Shown piece by piece: positions 8,617 to 17,148 of a stretch of DNA of 64,000 bases. The position numbers were made by a program, and so were the translations under genes. The notes beneath the pieces were generated by a model that saw only the letters and a program-made list of their open reading frames with translations, searched no databases and had not been told where the DNA came from. The stretch's first letter is position 1, and each line of letters begins with the position of its first letter. Origin of the DNA: an uncultured Bacteroides sp. (GTDB lineage: Bacteria; Bacteroidota; Bacteroidia; Bacteroidales; Bacteroidaceae); the NCBI GenBank assembly GCA_900552645.1, contig USAN01000006.1, positions 1 through 64,000 of the forward strand, in the 5' to 3' direction.

Positions 8617-8640
8617 CAAAAATATGTTTCACAACATATT
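8617..8640 (-). terminator. weak terminator after recG
   Basis: On the minus strand an 8-bp stem (8633-8640 with 8621-8628, AATATGTT/AACATATT) and a 4-nt loop are followed by TTT then G. It is 31 bp past the recG stop. The short T run makes it a weak candidate. Confidence 0.45.
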
Positions 8641-8671
8641 ATAGTTCAATTAACAGTAGAAGCTTAATATT

Positions 8672-10768
8672 TTAAGATATTACAGACCAATTCACATTTG
8701 TATTTCTTAATAAATTAAGCTGTTTCCATAATATCTTATTAACATCTTTTACTTCAGCAGGATCATCATCTAATATTTTTTCTGCAATATCTCTTACATA
8801 TTGTAACAGCTGTCCGTCACGTGCAATATCGGCAATTTTAAGATCAAATGCCACTCCACTTTGCTGCGTACCCTCTAAATCTCCGGGGCCGCGAAGTTTA
8901 AGATCTGCCTCTGCTATTTCAAATCCATCGTTAGTCTGCACCATTATCTCAAGTCGTCGGCGTGTTTCCTCAGAAAGTTTATAATTAGTAACAAGTATAC
9001 AGTAGGACTGATCGGCACCTCTACCCACTCGGCCACGTAACTGATGCAACTGAGATAATCCAAACCTTTCGGCATTTTCTATCACCATAACCGATGCATT
9101 AGGTACATTTACTCCTACTTCAATAACTGTAGTTGCCACCATTATCTGCGTCTCTCCATTTACAAACTTCTGCATTTCGGCATCTTTGTCTGAAGGCTTC
9201 ATCTTACCATGAACAACACTTACTTTATACTGTGGAAATTCCTCACAGATATGCACATATCCTTCCTCTAGATTCTTTATATCCATTTTCTCACTCTCTT
9301 TTATGATTGGATATACTATATAAACCTGACGTCCTTCTTCTATCTGTTTCCTCATTGATTCATACAGACTTCTTCTTCTGTTATCAAATTGATGTATTGT
9401 CTCTATAGGCTTTCTTCCAGGAGGGAGTTCATCAATTACAGATACGTCAAGGTCACCATACAAGGTCATGGCTAGCGTACGTGGTATGGGAGTTGCCGTC
9501 ATAACAAGAATATGAGGAGGAGATACATTCTTACCCCATAATTTAGCACGCTGCGCTACCCCAAAACGATGTTGTTCATCAATTACCACCATTCCAAGCG
9601 ATGCAAAGTTTACCGTATCTTCAAGAACAGCATGAGTACCAATAAGTATCTTTACATCTCCTGTTATAAGATCTCTCAATATTTTTTCTCGTTTTTTTCC
9701 TTTTATTGATCCTGTAAGCAATTCAACCCTGATATCCATATCTTTCAGGAGTTTGGTAATACCTTCATAATGTTGAGTAGCCAGGATTTCGGTAGGAGCC
9801 ATCATACACGTCTGAAAACCATTATCAAGAGCTATAAGCATTGACATCAAAGCTACTAATGTCTTTCCGCTACCCACATCTCCTTGAAGCAGACGATTCA
9901 TTTGCCTACCGCTTCCCATATCATTACGAATCTCTTTTATAACTCTCTTTTGCGCATTAGTAAGATTAAAAGGCAGATAACAAAAATAAAAACTATTGAA
10001 TATATCGCCTACACGATCAAATTTCAATCCTTTAAAACACTTCTTTCTTTCCTTACTATACCTAAGTATATTAAGTTGAATATAAAAGAGTTCCTCAAAT
10101 TTCAATCTGTACTGCGCCTTGCGTAACTTATCATTATTATTAGGAAAATGAATTACATGAAGCGCCTCATCTAAAGACATAAGATGATACTGCTGAACTA
10201 TATATTGAGGTAAGGTTTCTGTTATTTCTTCCCTGAGTAACGAAAATGCATTATTCATCAACTTCTCTATCGAATGAGAGTTGATATTGCTTCGTTTCAT
10301 CTTCTCGGTAGTATTGTAGTAGGGCCTCAGTCCAAAAGAGGTAGTTGTTATTTCGGACACTAAATCAATATCTGGATGAGCTATATTTATTCTTCCATTA
10401 AAAACAGTAGGCCTACCAAATATTACATAATCCTCTCTTACATTATATTTACCGGTAACGAACTTAATTCCCTGAAACCAGACTAGATCAACCACGCCTG
10501 TTCCATCCGAAAAGTGAGCAATTAAACGTCTGAGTCTACCTTCGCCCAGTATTTCAAAGCTCAAAATCCTACCCTTTATCTGAATATAGGGCATATTGCC
10601 ATCTATCTCTTTGATAGAGTAGATACGACTTCGGTCAATGTATTTATATGGAAAATAATAAAGAAGATCATGCAAGGTACAAACTTTAATTTCCTTATTC
10701 AGGATAGAGGCCCTCTGAGGCCCTACTCCCTGCAAGAACTTTATATCTTGTTGTGTAATATCAAACAT
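8672..10768 (-). CDS. recG: ATP-dependent DNA helicase RecG
   Basis: RecG remodels stalled replication forks and Holliday junctions. The 698-residue protein has the N-terminal wedge/OB-fold region (about 1-240) and a superfamily 2 helicase core. Walker A is LLQGDVGSGKT, the Walker B box is VVIDEQHRFG, and MTATPIPRTLAMT, TTVIEVGVNVPNAS and QLRGRVGRG are further helicase motifs. Length is normal for the family. The start codon overlaps the end of ispD by 8 bp, so recG is probably coupled to ispD, with a weak terminator downstream. Confidence 0.96.
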   Translation of the reverse strand: MFDITQQDIKFLQGVGPQRASILNKEIKVCTLHDLLYYFPYKYIDRSRIYSIKEIDGNMPYIQIKGRILSFEILGEGRLRRLIAHFSDGTGVVDLVWFQGIKFVTGKYNVREDYVIFGRPTVFNGRINIAHPDIDLVSEITTTSFGLRPYYNTTEKMKRSNINSHSIEKLMNNAFSLLREEITETLPQYIVQQYHLMSLDEALHVIHFPNNNDKLRKAQYRLKFEELFYIQLNILRYSKERKKCFKGLKFDRVGDIFNSFYFCYLPFNLTNAQKRVIKEIRNDMGSGRQMNRLLQGDVGSGKTLVALMSMLIALDNGFQTCMMAPTEILATQHYEGITKLLKDMDIRVELLTGSIKGKKREKILRDLITGDVKILIGTHAVLEDTVNFASLGMVVIDEQHRFGVAQRAKLWGKNVSPPHILVMTATPIPRTLAMTLYGDLDVSVIDELPPGRKPIETIHQFDNRRRSLYESMRKQIEEGRQVYIVYPIIKESEKMDIKNLEEGYVHICEEFPQYKVSVVHGKMKPSDKDAEMQKFVNGETQIMVATTVIEVGVNVPNASVMVIENAERFGLSQLHQLRGRVGRGADQSYCILVTNYKLSEETRRRLEIMVQTNDGFEIAEADLKLRGPGDLEGTQQSGVAFDLKIADIARDGQLLQYVRDIAEKILDDDPAEVKDVNKILWKQLNLLRNTNVNWSVIS

Positions 10769-11435
10769 TATTTTCTTGACAAAGCAGTTCTGCCATTTTT
10801 AGATCAAATGGCGTTGTTAGTTTTATATTTTCACGATTACCTTCTACTAGACTGATTTTCTCTCCCAATGCTTCAACAACCGAAGCATCGTCAGTAAAAA
10901 GACTGGAATATGATTGATTATAAGCATGTTTCAGTAAATTCGATCTGAACACTTGCGGAGTTTGTACTAATTTATACTCATTACGCGGCACAGTTTCACT
11001 TCCAACAGAAGTTATATGACGAACCGTCTCGACAACATCAATTACCGGAACTGCGGCTCCAACCTCTGCGGCCTCATCATAACATCTCCCGATAACCTCT
11101 TCCGAAACAAATGGACGTACACCATCATGCACTCCTATCAATCCTTCACCTTCTACAAGAGCAATACCGTTCTTTACGGAGTGATATCTGGTATCTCCCC
11201 CATCGGCCAACCTATAAGGTATATTAAATTTATGCTTCAAGCAAAGGTTCTTCCAGTAGTCTTGCTGCGCTATAGGAAGAACCAGTATTATATCGAACGA
11301 AGAATCATAATTATAGAAAGCGCTTATGGTACGCATCAATACCGGGATACCACAAACTTCAATAAATTGTTTTGGTATCTCTGTGCCCATTCTTAAACCT
11401 TTTCCACCTGCAACTATAATTATATATTTCTTCAT
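10761..11435 (-). CDS. ispD: 2-C-methyl-D-erythritol 4-phosphate cytidylyltransferase
   Basis: IspD makes CDP-methylerythritol in the non-mevalonate isoprenoid pathway. The 224-residue protein has the nucleotidyltransferase signature AGGKGLRMGTEIPKQF at the N-terminus, VHDGVRPFV in the middle and TPQVFRSNLL plus TDDASVVEALG near the end. The related CDP-ribitol synthase IspD/TarI branch cannot be fully excluded by eye, but no teichoic acid genes are nearby. It overlaps recG by 8 bp and follows the DJ-1 gene after 7 bp, which suggests a DJ-1, ispD, recG transcript. Confidence 0.9.
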   Translation of the reverse strand: MKKYIIIVAGGKGLRMGTEIPKQFIEVCGIPVLMRTISAFYNYDSSFDIILVLPIAQQDYWKNLCLKHKFNIPYRLADGGDTRYHSVKNGIALVEGEGLIGVHDGVRPFVSEEVIGRCYDEAAEVGAAVPVIDVVETVRHITSVGSETVPRNEYKLVQTPQVFRSNLLKHAYNQSYSSLFTDDASVVEALGEKISLVEGNRENIKLTTPFDLKMAELLCQENNV

Positions 11436-11442
11436 AATAATA

Positions 11443-11991
11443 TCATTCTATCATCATCGCTGCCTTCAGTTCATCTACTTTTTGTTTTCCGCAATATTTT
11501 TCAACAATTGCAAAAGAAAATTTCATTGCAGCTCCCGGACCTTTACCTGTTATATAATTACCGTCCACTTCTACTAAATTTGCAGTATATTCTGCTCCAT
11601 TAAGGAACTTATCGAATCCAGGATAACATGTTGCCCTCTTTCCCTGTAATAATCCACGCTTACCAAGAACCATAGGTGCTGCACAAATAGCAGATATAGG
11701 CTTACCCTCTTCTGCAAATTTCATTATTAAATTATCAAGAGCATGATTAGAATCAAGATTTACCGAACCGGGCATTCCGCCAGGAAGTATAATCATTTCA
11801 ATATCCTTAGTCTCCAACTGTGCTATAACCATATCAGCTATCACAGGCACTCCATGAGCACCTATAACAGTGTGATCATCCTTAACAGAAACAGTTTTTA
11901 TAACCAATCCGGCACGTCTCAGAACATCTACCGGAGTCATTGCTTCAACCTCTTCGAAGCCATCTGCCAAAAAGATACAAATAGTTTTCAT
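11443..11991 (-). CDS. DJ-1/PfpI family protein (YajL-like)
   Basis: This 182-residue cytoplasmic protein belongs to the DJ-1/ThiJ/PfpI superfamily. The N-terminal motif FLADGFEEVEAMTP holds the conserved acidic residue, and the nucleophile elbow is AICAAPMVLG with the reactive cysteine. The later motifs ATCYPGFD and ITGKGPGAAMKF fit the DJ-1/YajL branch rather than the PfpI proteases. Members of this branch are described as protein or nucleotide deglycases or chaperones, and the actual role is debated. It probably heads the DJ-1, ispD, recG transcription unit. Confidence 0.88.
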   Translation of the reverse strand: MKTICIFLADGFEEVEAMTPVDVLRRAGLVIKTVSVKDDHTVIGAHGVPVIADMVIAQLETKDIEMIILPGGMPGSVNLDSNHALDNLIMKFAEEGKPISAICAAPMVLGKRGLLQGKRATCYPGFDKFLNGAEYTANLVEVDGNYITGKGPGAAMKFSFAIVEKYCGKQKVDELKAAMMIE

Positions 11992-12081
11992 TATCTTATC
12001 AATTTAGATTATTACGATTGTTAATAACAAGAACAATTTATAAAGAAATAATAGACAATAATTACTATTTAATATTCCTTA

Positions 12082-12089
12082 CAAATATA
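12082..12089 (-). promoter_or_regulatory. -7 box for the DJ-1, ispD, recG unit
   Basis: The minus strand reads TATATTTG, an exact consensus match, in the 106-bp gap between tonB and the DJ-1 gene. A second exact match (TAGATTTG, 12093-12100) overlaps the tonB stop codon. No terminator was seen in this gap, so read-through from tonB is possible. Confidence 0.45.
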
Positions 12090-12097
12090 TAACAAAT

Positions 12098-12988
12098 CTA
12101 TCGAAGTTTGAAATAATAAGTAATTGTACCGCTCTGATTATTAACCCCGTCTACATTATTAAAACGAGCCTTCTTGGCCGCATCCTCGGCAGCCTTTCTC
12201 AAAGAAGGATTTACTGTATTAGTACGTTTGTTGATGCTGGTACTAATTACCTGACCGGCAGGATTTACTACAATAGTTACCACAACTCTACCTTCATCCT
12301 GAACATTATATACAGGACGCGGCAATCCACCACTTCCAAGCGAACGTCCATTCAGGTCGAAGGTTCCATATCCACCAACTCCTGTTGTCTTTCCTATATC
12401 CGAATTTCCGGTAGGACTTCCTTCTATTCCTTCGCCAGCAGTTCCGTTGCCCTTGCTTCCCATCTTACTTCCTTTTCCAAAAGCACCGGCAATCTTTGAA
12501 GCAGCCTGCTGAGCCGCTGCCCTCTCTTCGGCAGCCTTCTTCTCGACAGCAAGTCTTTCGGCTTCTGCTCTCTTTTCGGCTTCACTTTTTTCTTTTGGCT
12601 TAGGAGTATCCTTCTTTATATCATTGGTTGGTTTTGTCTTTGAAACTTCCTTCTTTTTAACAGTTTCTTTTACCGTATTCTTCTTTTCTTCAACCTCAAT
12701 GCTTTTTTCTTCTTTCTGAGTTATTATATCATTTACACTCTCGGAAGGTTGTGAAGCCAAAGGAGTAGCTTCAGAAGAATTAATCATTGGTTCGTCGGTA
12801 ACGTCAACATCCGTCATTGTATATGGATCGGCATCGCCTTGTGCCATTAAAGCATCGCCTAATACCACAGGTACTCCACCCTCTTCTTCCTTAATAGGTC
12901 TCTTTATAGCTATAAAGAGTAATCCTATTATAAGAATAAGGTGCAATACAAACGTACCCGTCAATCCCTTTATTTTTTCTTTCCTCAT
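12098..12988 (-). CDS. tonB: energy transducer TonB-family protein
   Basis: TonB links the inner-membrane ExbBD motor to outer-membrane receptors such as SusC. The 296-residue protein has one N-terminal membrane segment (about 9-28), a long charged spacer rich in Lys, Glu and Ala (about 80-180, probably coiled coil), a Gly/Ser-rich stretch and a C-terminal TonB/TolA-like domain (about 225-296: GRVVVTIVVNPAGQVIS, AKKARFN, GTITYYFKLR). The Ala/Lys/Glu spacer resembles TolA, so a Tol-type role is also possible. It overlaps exbD by 1 bp and ends the pdxJ-exbB-exbD-tonB operon. Confidence 0.85.
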   Translation of the reverse strand: MRKEKIKGLTGTFVLHLILIIGLLFIAIKRPIKEEEGGVPVVLGDALMAQGDADPYTMTDVDVTDEPMINSSEATPLASQPSESVNDIITQKEEKSIEVEEKKNTVKETVKKKEVSKTKPTNDIKKDTPKPKEKSEAEKRAEAERLAVEKKAAEERAAAQQAASKIAGAFGKGSKMGSKGNGTAGEGIEGSPTGNSDIGKTTGVGGYGTFDLNGRSLGSGGLPRPVYNVQDEGRVVVTIVVNPAGQVISTSINKRTNTVNPSLRKAAEDAAKKARFNNVDGVNNQSGTITYYFKLR

Positions 12989-13416
12989 TATTTGGCCAGT
13001 GCTTTCTTCTCGGGTGGTCGCGTAGCAAGCACCATCTTGAAGTGATTTTCATTAGCAATATTAAGTACTCTTACAATTTCTCTGTAAGGAATTGATTCAT
13101 CTGCATATAAGGCAACATACATCTCCGGTTCCTTCTTCGCACACTCTACAAGAAATGATGGAAGCTCTTCAAGAGCCACCGGCATTTCATCCTCATTGCC
13201 GAATGCTACATAATAATTCAAGTCCTTATCTATGATAACTCGGGTAAGTGGTTTAGCCGATGTCTGCTGTTTCCCTTGAGGCAACAACACCTTTATGGCA
13301 TTAGGAGAAACCATCGTAGAGGTTATCATAAAGAATATCAGCAACAAGAATATGATATCGGTCATAGATGCCATACTGAAGTTGGGTGATATTTTATTTC
13401 TTCTTTTAAGTGCCAT
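12988..13416 (-). CDS. exbD: ExbD/TolR-family biopolymer transport protein
   Basis: This is the 142-residue partner of the proton channel. It has a short cytoplasmic tail, a single membrane segment (about 15-38: SMTDIIFLLLIFFMITSTM) that includes the conserved aspartate essential for proton flow, and a periplasmic domain. It sits 6 bp after exbB and overlaps tonB by 1 bp. Sequence alone does not separate an ExbD from a TolR role. The absence of tolB and pal next door slightly favours the TonB system. Confidence 0.88.
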   Translation of the reverse strand: MALKRRNKISPNFSMASMTDIIFLLLIFFMITSTMVSPNAIKVLLPQGKQQTSAKPLTRVIIDKDLNYYVAFGNEDEMPVALEELPSFLVECAKKEPEMYVALYADESIPYREIVRVLNIANENHFKMVLATRPPEKKALAK

Positions 13417-13422
13417 AGACTT

Positions 13423-14148
13423 CTATTTTTGTACCGGTTCGTTCAACAAGTCCATGAACATCATAGTACGTGCTTCCATTTGATTTACTACTTTGTCTAC
13501 TCTGGTTACAAGATAGTTATAGGCAAACATTGCTGCAATACCTACTATTAGTCCGCCCACAGTTGTTATCATGGCTTCGTAAATGCCGCCAGAAAGCAGA
13601 CTTATATCTATGTTGTTTCCGGCATTAGACATTTCCCAGAACGCCTGTACCATACCAATAACAGTACCAAGGAATCCTATCATCGGCGCTCCCCCTGCAA
13701 TAGTAGCCATAATAGGAAGACCACTTTCAAGCTTTGCTACTTCAAGGTTTCCTGTATTTTCTATAGCAGCCTGTACATCGGCAACCGGACGCCCCATTCT
13801 GGTAATTCCTTTCTCAATCATTCTGGCAGAAGGAGTATTTGTGACGCGACAAAAGTTAATAGCCGATTTTATCTCGCCACTTCTTATATAATCCCTTATT
13901 CTGTCCATAAACATAGGATCTTCCTTAGCTGCATTTCTTATTACTGAAATTCTTTCAAAGAAAATATAAAAGCATACGATTGACAATAATCCTAGAACGA
14001 TCATTATCCAGCCGCCTTTCATAGTCATATCCAAAAGATTCATCTCGGCCTGATTTCCCACAGGAGTTAATACCGGTACATTTCCGGCAACTGTATCGGC
14101 AAGTGTCTGTGCCGCAAGTAAAGTCATTTTAATCATTAGCGAAGGCAT
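13423..14148 (-). CDS. exbB: ExbB/TolQ/MotA-family proton channel protein
   Basis: This 241-residue inner-membrane protein forms the proton-driven motor with ExbD. It has a first membrane segment at about 44-64 (GGWIMIVLGLLSIVCFYIFF), a cytoplasmic loop, then the conserved pair of segments (about 140-220) with LPIMATIAGGAPMIGFLGTVIGMVQAF and TVGGLIVGIAAMFAYNYL. The N-terminus could start at the first Met (14148) or at Met5 or Met8. It overlaps pdxJ by 13 bp and exbD follows after 6 bp. Confidence 0.9.
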   Translation of the reverse strand: MPSLMIKMTLLAAQTLADTVAGNVPVLTPVGNQAEMNLLDMTMKGGWIMIVLGLLSIVCFYIFFERISVIRNAAKEDPMFMDRIRDYIRSGEIKSAINFCRVTNTPSARMIEKGITRMGRPVADVQAAIENTGNLEVAKLESGLPIMATIAGGAPMIGFLGTVIGMVQAFWEMSNAGNNIDISLLSGGIYEAMITTVGGLIVGIAAMFAYNYLVTRVDKVVNQMEARTMMFMDLLNEPVQK

Positions 14149-14849
14149 TTTTTATATTCTTCAATAGTTTGTCTCAATCCAAGATAAAGTGCATCACATA
14201 TCAATGCATGTCCTATGGATACTTCATCAATCCATGGAATATTATCGTGCATATATTTAAGATTCTCAAGGCTCAGGTCATGACCTGCATTTAGTCCCAT
14301 TCCAAGACTTCTTGTTATTTTAGCAGCTTCAAGAAATGGTGCCAAGGCAGCTTCGGGATTATTATGATACATTGATGCATAAGGTTCTGTGTAAAGTTCA
14401 ACACGATCTGCCCCGGCCTTTGCAGCATATTCAATCATCTCCCTGTCGGTGCCCACAAATACAGATGTACGTACGCCAGCATGCTTGAACTCTTCAAGAA
14501 TTTCAGTAAGAAAAGCCTGATGTTTCTTGGTATCCCACCCTGAATTTGAAGTTATCTGATCGGGAGAATCCGGAACCAAAGTTACCTGATGTGGCTTCAC
14601 CCCTATTACAAGATCAATAAAATCTTTTCCGGGATAGCCTTCAATGTTGAATTCTGTCTTCAATATAGGACGCAAATGAAGTACGTCATCATGACGAATG
14701 TGTCTTTCATCCGGACGAGGATGAACTGTTATTCCTTCAGCTCCGAAAGCTTCGCAGTCCAAAGCTACTTTTATTACATCCGGATTATTTCCGCCGCGCG
14801 CATTACGCAACGTAGCGATCTTATTTATATTTACACTTAACTTTGTCAT
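14136..14849 (-). CDS. pdxJ: pyridoxine 5'-phosphate synthase
   Basis: PdxJ condenses 1-deoxyxylulose 5-phosphate with 3-amino-2-oxopropyl phosphate to give pyridoxine 5'-phosphate, the last ring-forming step of vitamin B6 synthesis. The 237-residue TIM-barrel protein begins KLSVNINKIATLRNARGG and carries ITVHPRPDERHI, LVPDSP and GLNAGHDLSLEN, all family hallmarks. It heads the operon with exbB, exbD and tonB, overlapping exbB by 13 bp. The shared transcript mixes vitamin synthesis and envelope energy transfer with no obvious functional link. It is divergent from nadK. Confidence 0.95.
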   Translation of the reverse strand: MTKLSVNINKIATLRNARGGNNPDVIKVALDCEAFGAEGITVHPRPDERHIRHDDVLHLRPILKTEFNIEGYPGKDFIDLVIGVKPHQVTLVPDSPDQITSNSGWDTKKHQAFLTEILEEFKHAGVRTSVFVGTDREMIEYAAKAGADRVELYTEPYASMYHNNPEAALAPFLEAAKITRSLGMGLNAGHDLSLENLKYMHDNIPWIDEVSIGHALICDALYLGLRQTIEEYKKCLR

Positions 14850-14866
14850 CGTGGGAATAATATTAT

Positions 14867-14874
14867 TATATTTG
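14867..14874 (+). promoter_or_regulatory. -7 box for nadK
   Basis: TATATTTG is an exact consensus match 96 bp upstream of the nadK start. A TTG (14843-14845) lies 21 bp upstream of it, at a suitable -33 distance, inside the first codons of the divergent pdxJ gene. Confidence 0.6.
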
Positions 14875-14889
14875 CAATTACATAATATG

Positions 14890-14897
14890 CAAAGTTA
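14890..14897 (-). promoter_or_regulatory. -7 box for the pdxJ-tonB operon
   Basis: The minus strand reads TAACTTTG, an exact consensus match 40 bp upstream of pdxJ. It is only 15 bp from the divergent nadK box, so the two promoters would overlap and may compete. Confidence 0.6.
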
Positions 14898-14970
14898 ACA
14901 GGTTTTATCTAAATCATATAAGTTTAGCAAGACAAAAGAATTATAAAATTAACTAAATGGAATTATATTT

Positions 14971-15846
14971 ATGAAATTCGCTATTTTTGGAAACGTTTAT
15001 CAGGCCAAGAAGTCTGTTTATATAGAAAATATCCTTTCTCTGTTAAAAGAGCACGATGCAGAAATTTACATGTGCAGCGAATTCTTCAAATTCCTTACTA
15101 ATGAGCTTAAACTTACACTTAAAAATATAAAGATATTCGAGAATAACAATTTTGATGTAGACATGGTATTAAGCATTGGAGGAGATGGTACATTCCTTAA
15201 GGCAGCAAGCCGGGTAGGTGCCAAAAATACCCCCATTCTTGGCATAAACACCGGTCGACTAGGTTTTCTTGCCGATATATCTCCAAATGAAATTAAAGAA
15301 ACTCTTGACGAAATATATAGAGGGAATTATTCTATTGAAGAGCGCAGTGTACTTAACGTAAAGTACAAGGACCAAATTATAAAAGGATATCCGTTCGGAT
15401 TAAACGAAATTGCGGTTCTAAAAAGAGACAGTTCTTCGATGATAACCATACATGCTTCTGTAAATGGTAAATATCTTACCACTTATCAGGCCGATGGTCT
15501 TGTCATTGCCACACCTACCGGCTCAACAGCCTACTCGTTAAGCGTAGGAGGTCCAGTGATAGTTCCTCATAGCCGCACTATAGCCATTACACCTGTAGCT
15601 CCACACAGCCTTAATGTACGACCAATAGTAATCAATGATGATTGGGAAATAACACTGGATGTAGAAAGCCGCAGTCATAACTTCCTGGTAGCAATAGACG
15701 GACGAAGCGAATCATGCCGTGAAGGAACACGCATTATAATACGAAAGGCCGACTATACAATAAAGGTAGTAAAGCGTAAAGATCATGTATTCTTCAAAAC
15801 ACTTCGCGACAAAATGATGTGGGGTGCCGACGGAAGAGGATTCTAG
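14971..15846 (+). CDS. nadK: NAD kinase
   Basis: NadK phosphorylates NAD to NADP in the cytoplasm. The 291-residue protein has the diagnostic LSIGGDGTFLKAA motif (about residues 68-80), GINTGRLGFLAD, the conserved NE-A pair in LNEIAV, and the substrate loop TPTGSTAYSLSVGGP. Length is typical. It is transcribed alone from a promoter divergent from pdxJ, with a weak hairpin at its stop codon. Confidence 0.95.
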   Translation: MKFAIFGNVYQAKKSVYIENILSLLKEHDAEIYMCSEFFKFLTNELKLTLKNIKIFENNNFDVDMVLSIGGDGTFLKAASRVGAKNTPILGINTGRLGFLADISPNEIKETLDEIYRGNYSIEERSVLNVKYKDQIIKGYPFGLNEIAVLKRDSSSMITIHASVNGKYLTTYQADGLVIATPTGSTAYSLSVGGPVIVPHSRTIAITPVAPHSLNVRPIVINDDWEITLDVESRSHNFLVAIDGRSESCREGTRIIIRKADYTIKVVKRKDHVFFKTLRDKMMWGADGRGF

Positions 15847-15862
15847 TTATTTACTAATAACT
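15845..15862 (+). terminator. weak hairpin at the nadK stop
   Basis: AGTTATT (15845-15851) and AATAACT (15856-15862) form a 7-bp stem with a 4-nt loop that overlaps the stop codon. The sequence after it is T-rich (GATTATTCTTATTT) but without a clean run. Confidence 0.35.
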
Positions 15863-15903
15863 GATTATTCTTATTTACACCCATAATTAACTGCATTTAT
15901 TAG

Positions 15904-16013
15904 GTAAGTTAACAAACTTCATTAGAATGGTTTCTGGAATTCATTCTAATGGTTTCTGAAATTCATTATAATGAATTACGAACTTCATTGAAATGAAGTT
16001 TAATAAAGTTCTT
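15904..16013. repeat. 22-bp-periodic palindromic repeat array
   Basis: Five consecutive 22-bp windows (15904, 15926, 15948, 15970, 15992) form a degenerate tandem array. Units at 15926 and 15948 differ at only 3 of 22 positions. The junctions create dyads: CATTAGAATG/CATTCTAATG (15920-15929 and 15942-15951), the 16-bp palindrome ATTCATTATAATGAAT (15961-15976) and AACTTCATT/AATGAAGTT (15981-16000). It lies in the 432-bp gap between nadK and the nitroreductase gene. Two helical turns per unit suggests a protein-binding array. No coding potential was seen. Confidence 0.7.
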
Positions 16014-16138
16014 GTAAAAAACATTTAGATATATGCATAGATTAGCTTAAACAGAGGTTATGATTATAATAAATTTTAATCTGCATATATTTATTGCTAC
16101 TTAATATAAAAGTACTAAAAACAGGTAGCGTGAATGAT

Positions 16139-16167
16139 TGTGACATTTCTTACCAGAACATTCACAG
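16139..16167. promoter_or_regulatory. imperfect palindrome shared with 37689-37717
   Basis: A 29-bp element begins TGTGACATTTC and ends CATTCACAG. It matches the reverse complement of 37689-37717 at 23 of 29 positions, with 11 identical at one end and 7 at the other. Each copy has TGTGA/TCACA dyad symmetry. It could be a regulator site or a small dispersed repeat. The distance to the nitroreductase start is about 110 bp. Confidence 0.5.
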
Positions 16168-16247
16168 TATAACGCACTATATATCTTACCATTACCATAC
16201 ATATAAATTAACTTGCACTAAATGTATCAATAATAATTTTTAATGAT

Positions 16248-16255
16248 TATTTTTG
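16248..16255 (+). promoter_or_regulatory. -7 box for the ferredoxin-nitroreductase gene
   Basis: TATTTTTG is an exact consensus match 23 bp upstream of the start at 16279. Confidence 0.55.
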
Positions 16256-16278
16256 AATAAAATTTTATAAACAAGAAT

Positions 16279-17130
16279 ATGATATCGACTAATAAGGAAA
16301 AATGTACCAAGTGTATGCATTGCGTAAAAGTATGCCCAGCAGATATTTTCTATCTCGACAAAGAAACAAAACAGGTAGAAACACATAATCCCGAGCGCTG
16401 CATTGAGTGTGGTCATTGTGTCGATGCATGCGAGACTGCTGCAGTAGAGCACACCAATTTCGGACCGGATAAAGTACATAAAATAGATTATTCACTTTAT
16501 CCTTCTGCACAACAGATGCGCGAAATTATCTTTGCAAGACGTTCAAACAGAGCCTTTACTTCAAAACCTATACCCGAAGATAGCTTAACTGCTATTGCAG
16601 AAGCGGCATATCGTGCTCCTACTGCCAGCAACGGACAGGAAGTTTCGTTTACTCTTGTTACTTCACCGGAAAGGCTTAAAATGCTGTCGGATTTTACGAT
16701 GGAGACTTTTGGGTTGATGTTAAGAAAGCTAGACCGACCTATATTGAGAGATATATTCAAGAAAATTGAGCCAAAGGTAAGTACTTACATCCCTTTATTC
16801 AAGGAGATGCAGGAAGATTACAAGAACGGCAAAGATGGAGTACTTAGAGGGGCAACAGCTGTATTGCTGATACATACTCCAAAGAAAGAGCGATTTGGTT
16901 CAATAGATTCTAATCTTGCATATCAAAATGCCTCATTGATGGCCGAATCTTTAGGAGTAAGTCAGTTCTATACCGGTTTCTTACTTAATGCCACTTTGCA
17001 AAGAAAAGGAAAGCTGGAACAAATGCTTGGAATTGATGGCACAATACATGCAGGAATGGCTATGGCTATGCCTTCTTTTAGAATGGTGAACTATGCCGAT
17101 AAGAATCCAATGAAGTTACGAAGGATATAA
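16279..17130 (+). CDS. ferredoxin-nitroreductase fusion protein
   Basis: This 283-residue cytoplasmic flavo-iron-sulfur protein joins two domains. Residues 1-60 form a ferredoxin domain with two [4Fe-4S] motifs (CTKCMHCVKVCP and CIECGHCVDACE). Residues about 80-270 form an FMN-dependent nitroreductase domain with the FMN-contact motif ARRSNRAFTSKPIP and the stretch RAPTASNGQEVSFT. The fusion would feed electrons from a ferredoxin centre to FMN; the natural substrate is unknown. It has its own promoter, and its end converges on sbcC with 2 bp between the stops and a hairpin across them. The upstream region is unusually rich in repeats. Confidence 0.88.
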   Translation: MISTNKEKCTKCMHCVKVCPADIFYLDKETKQVETHNPERCIECGHCVDACETAAVEHTNFGPDKVHKIDYSLYPSAQQMREIIFARRSNRAFTSKPIPEDSLTAIAEAAYRAPTASNGQEVSFTLVTSPERLKMLSDFTMETFGLMLRKLDRPILRDIFKKIEPKVSTYIPLFKEMQEDYKNGKDGVLRGATAVLLIHTPKKERFGSIDSNLAYQNASLMAESLGVSQFYTGFLLNATLQRKGKLEQMLGIDGTIHAGMAMAMPSFRMVNYADKNPMKLRRI

Positions 17131-17148
17131 TATTATCCTTCGACTTCA
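17111..17148. terminator. hairpin across the nitroreductase/sbcC convergent stops
   Basis: CGAAGGATA (17119-17127) and TATCCTTCG (17134-17142) form a 9-bp stem, extended by TGAAGT/ACTTCA with a 2-nt bulge to about 15 bp. It contains the last codons of both genes. No long T run follows on either strand. Confidence 0.5.

Noticed and set aside
15904..16013. Short repeats that could suggest a CRISPR array
   Set aside because: The 22-bp units are contiguous, degenerate and palindromic, with no unique spacers, and no cas gene is near.
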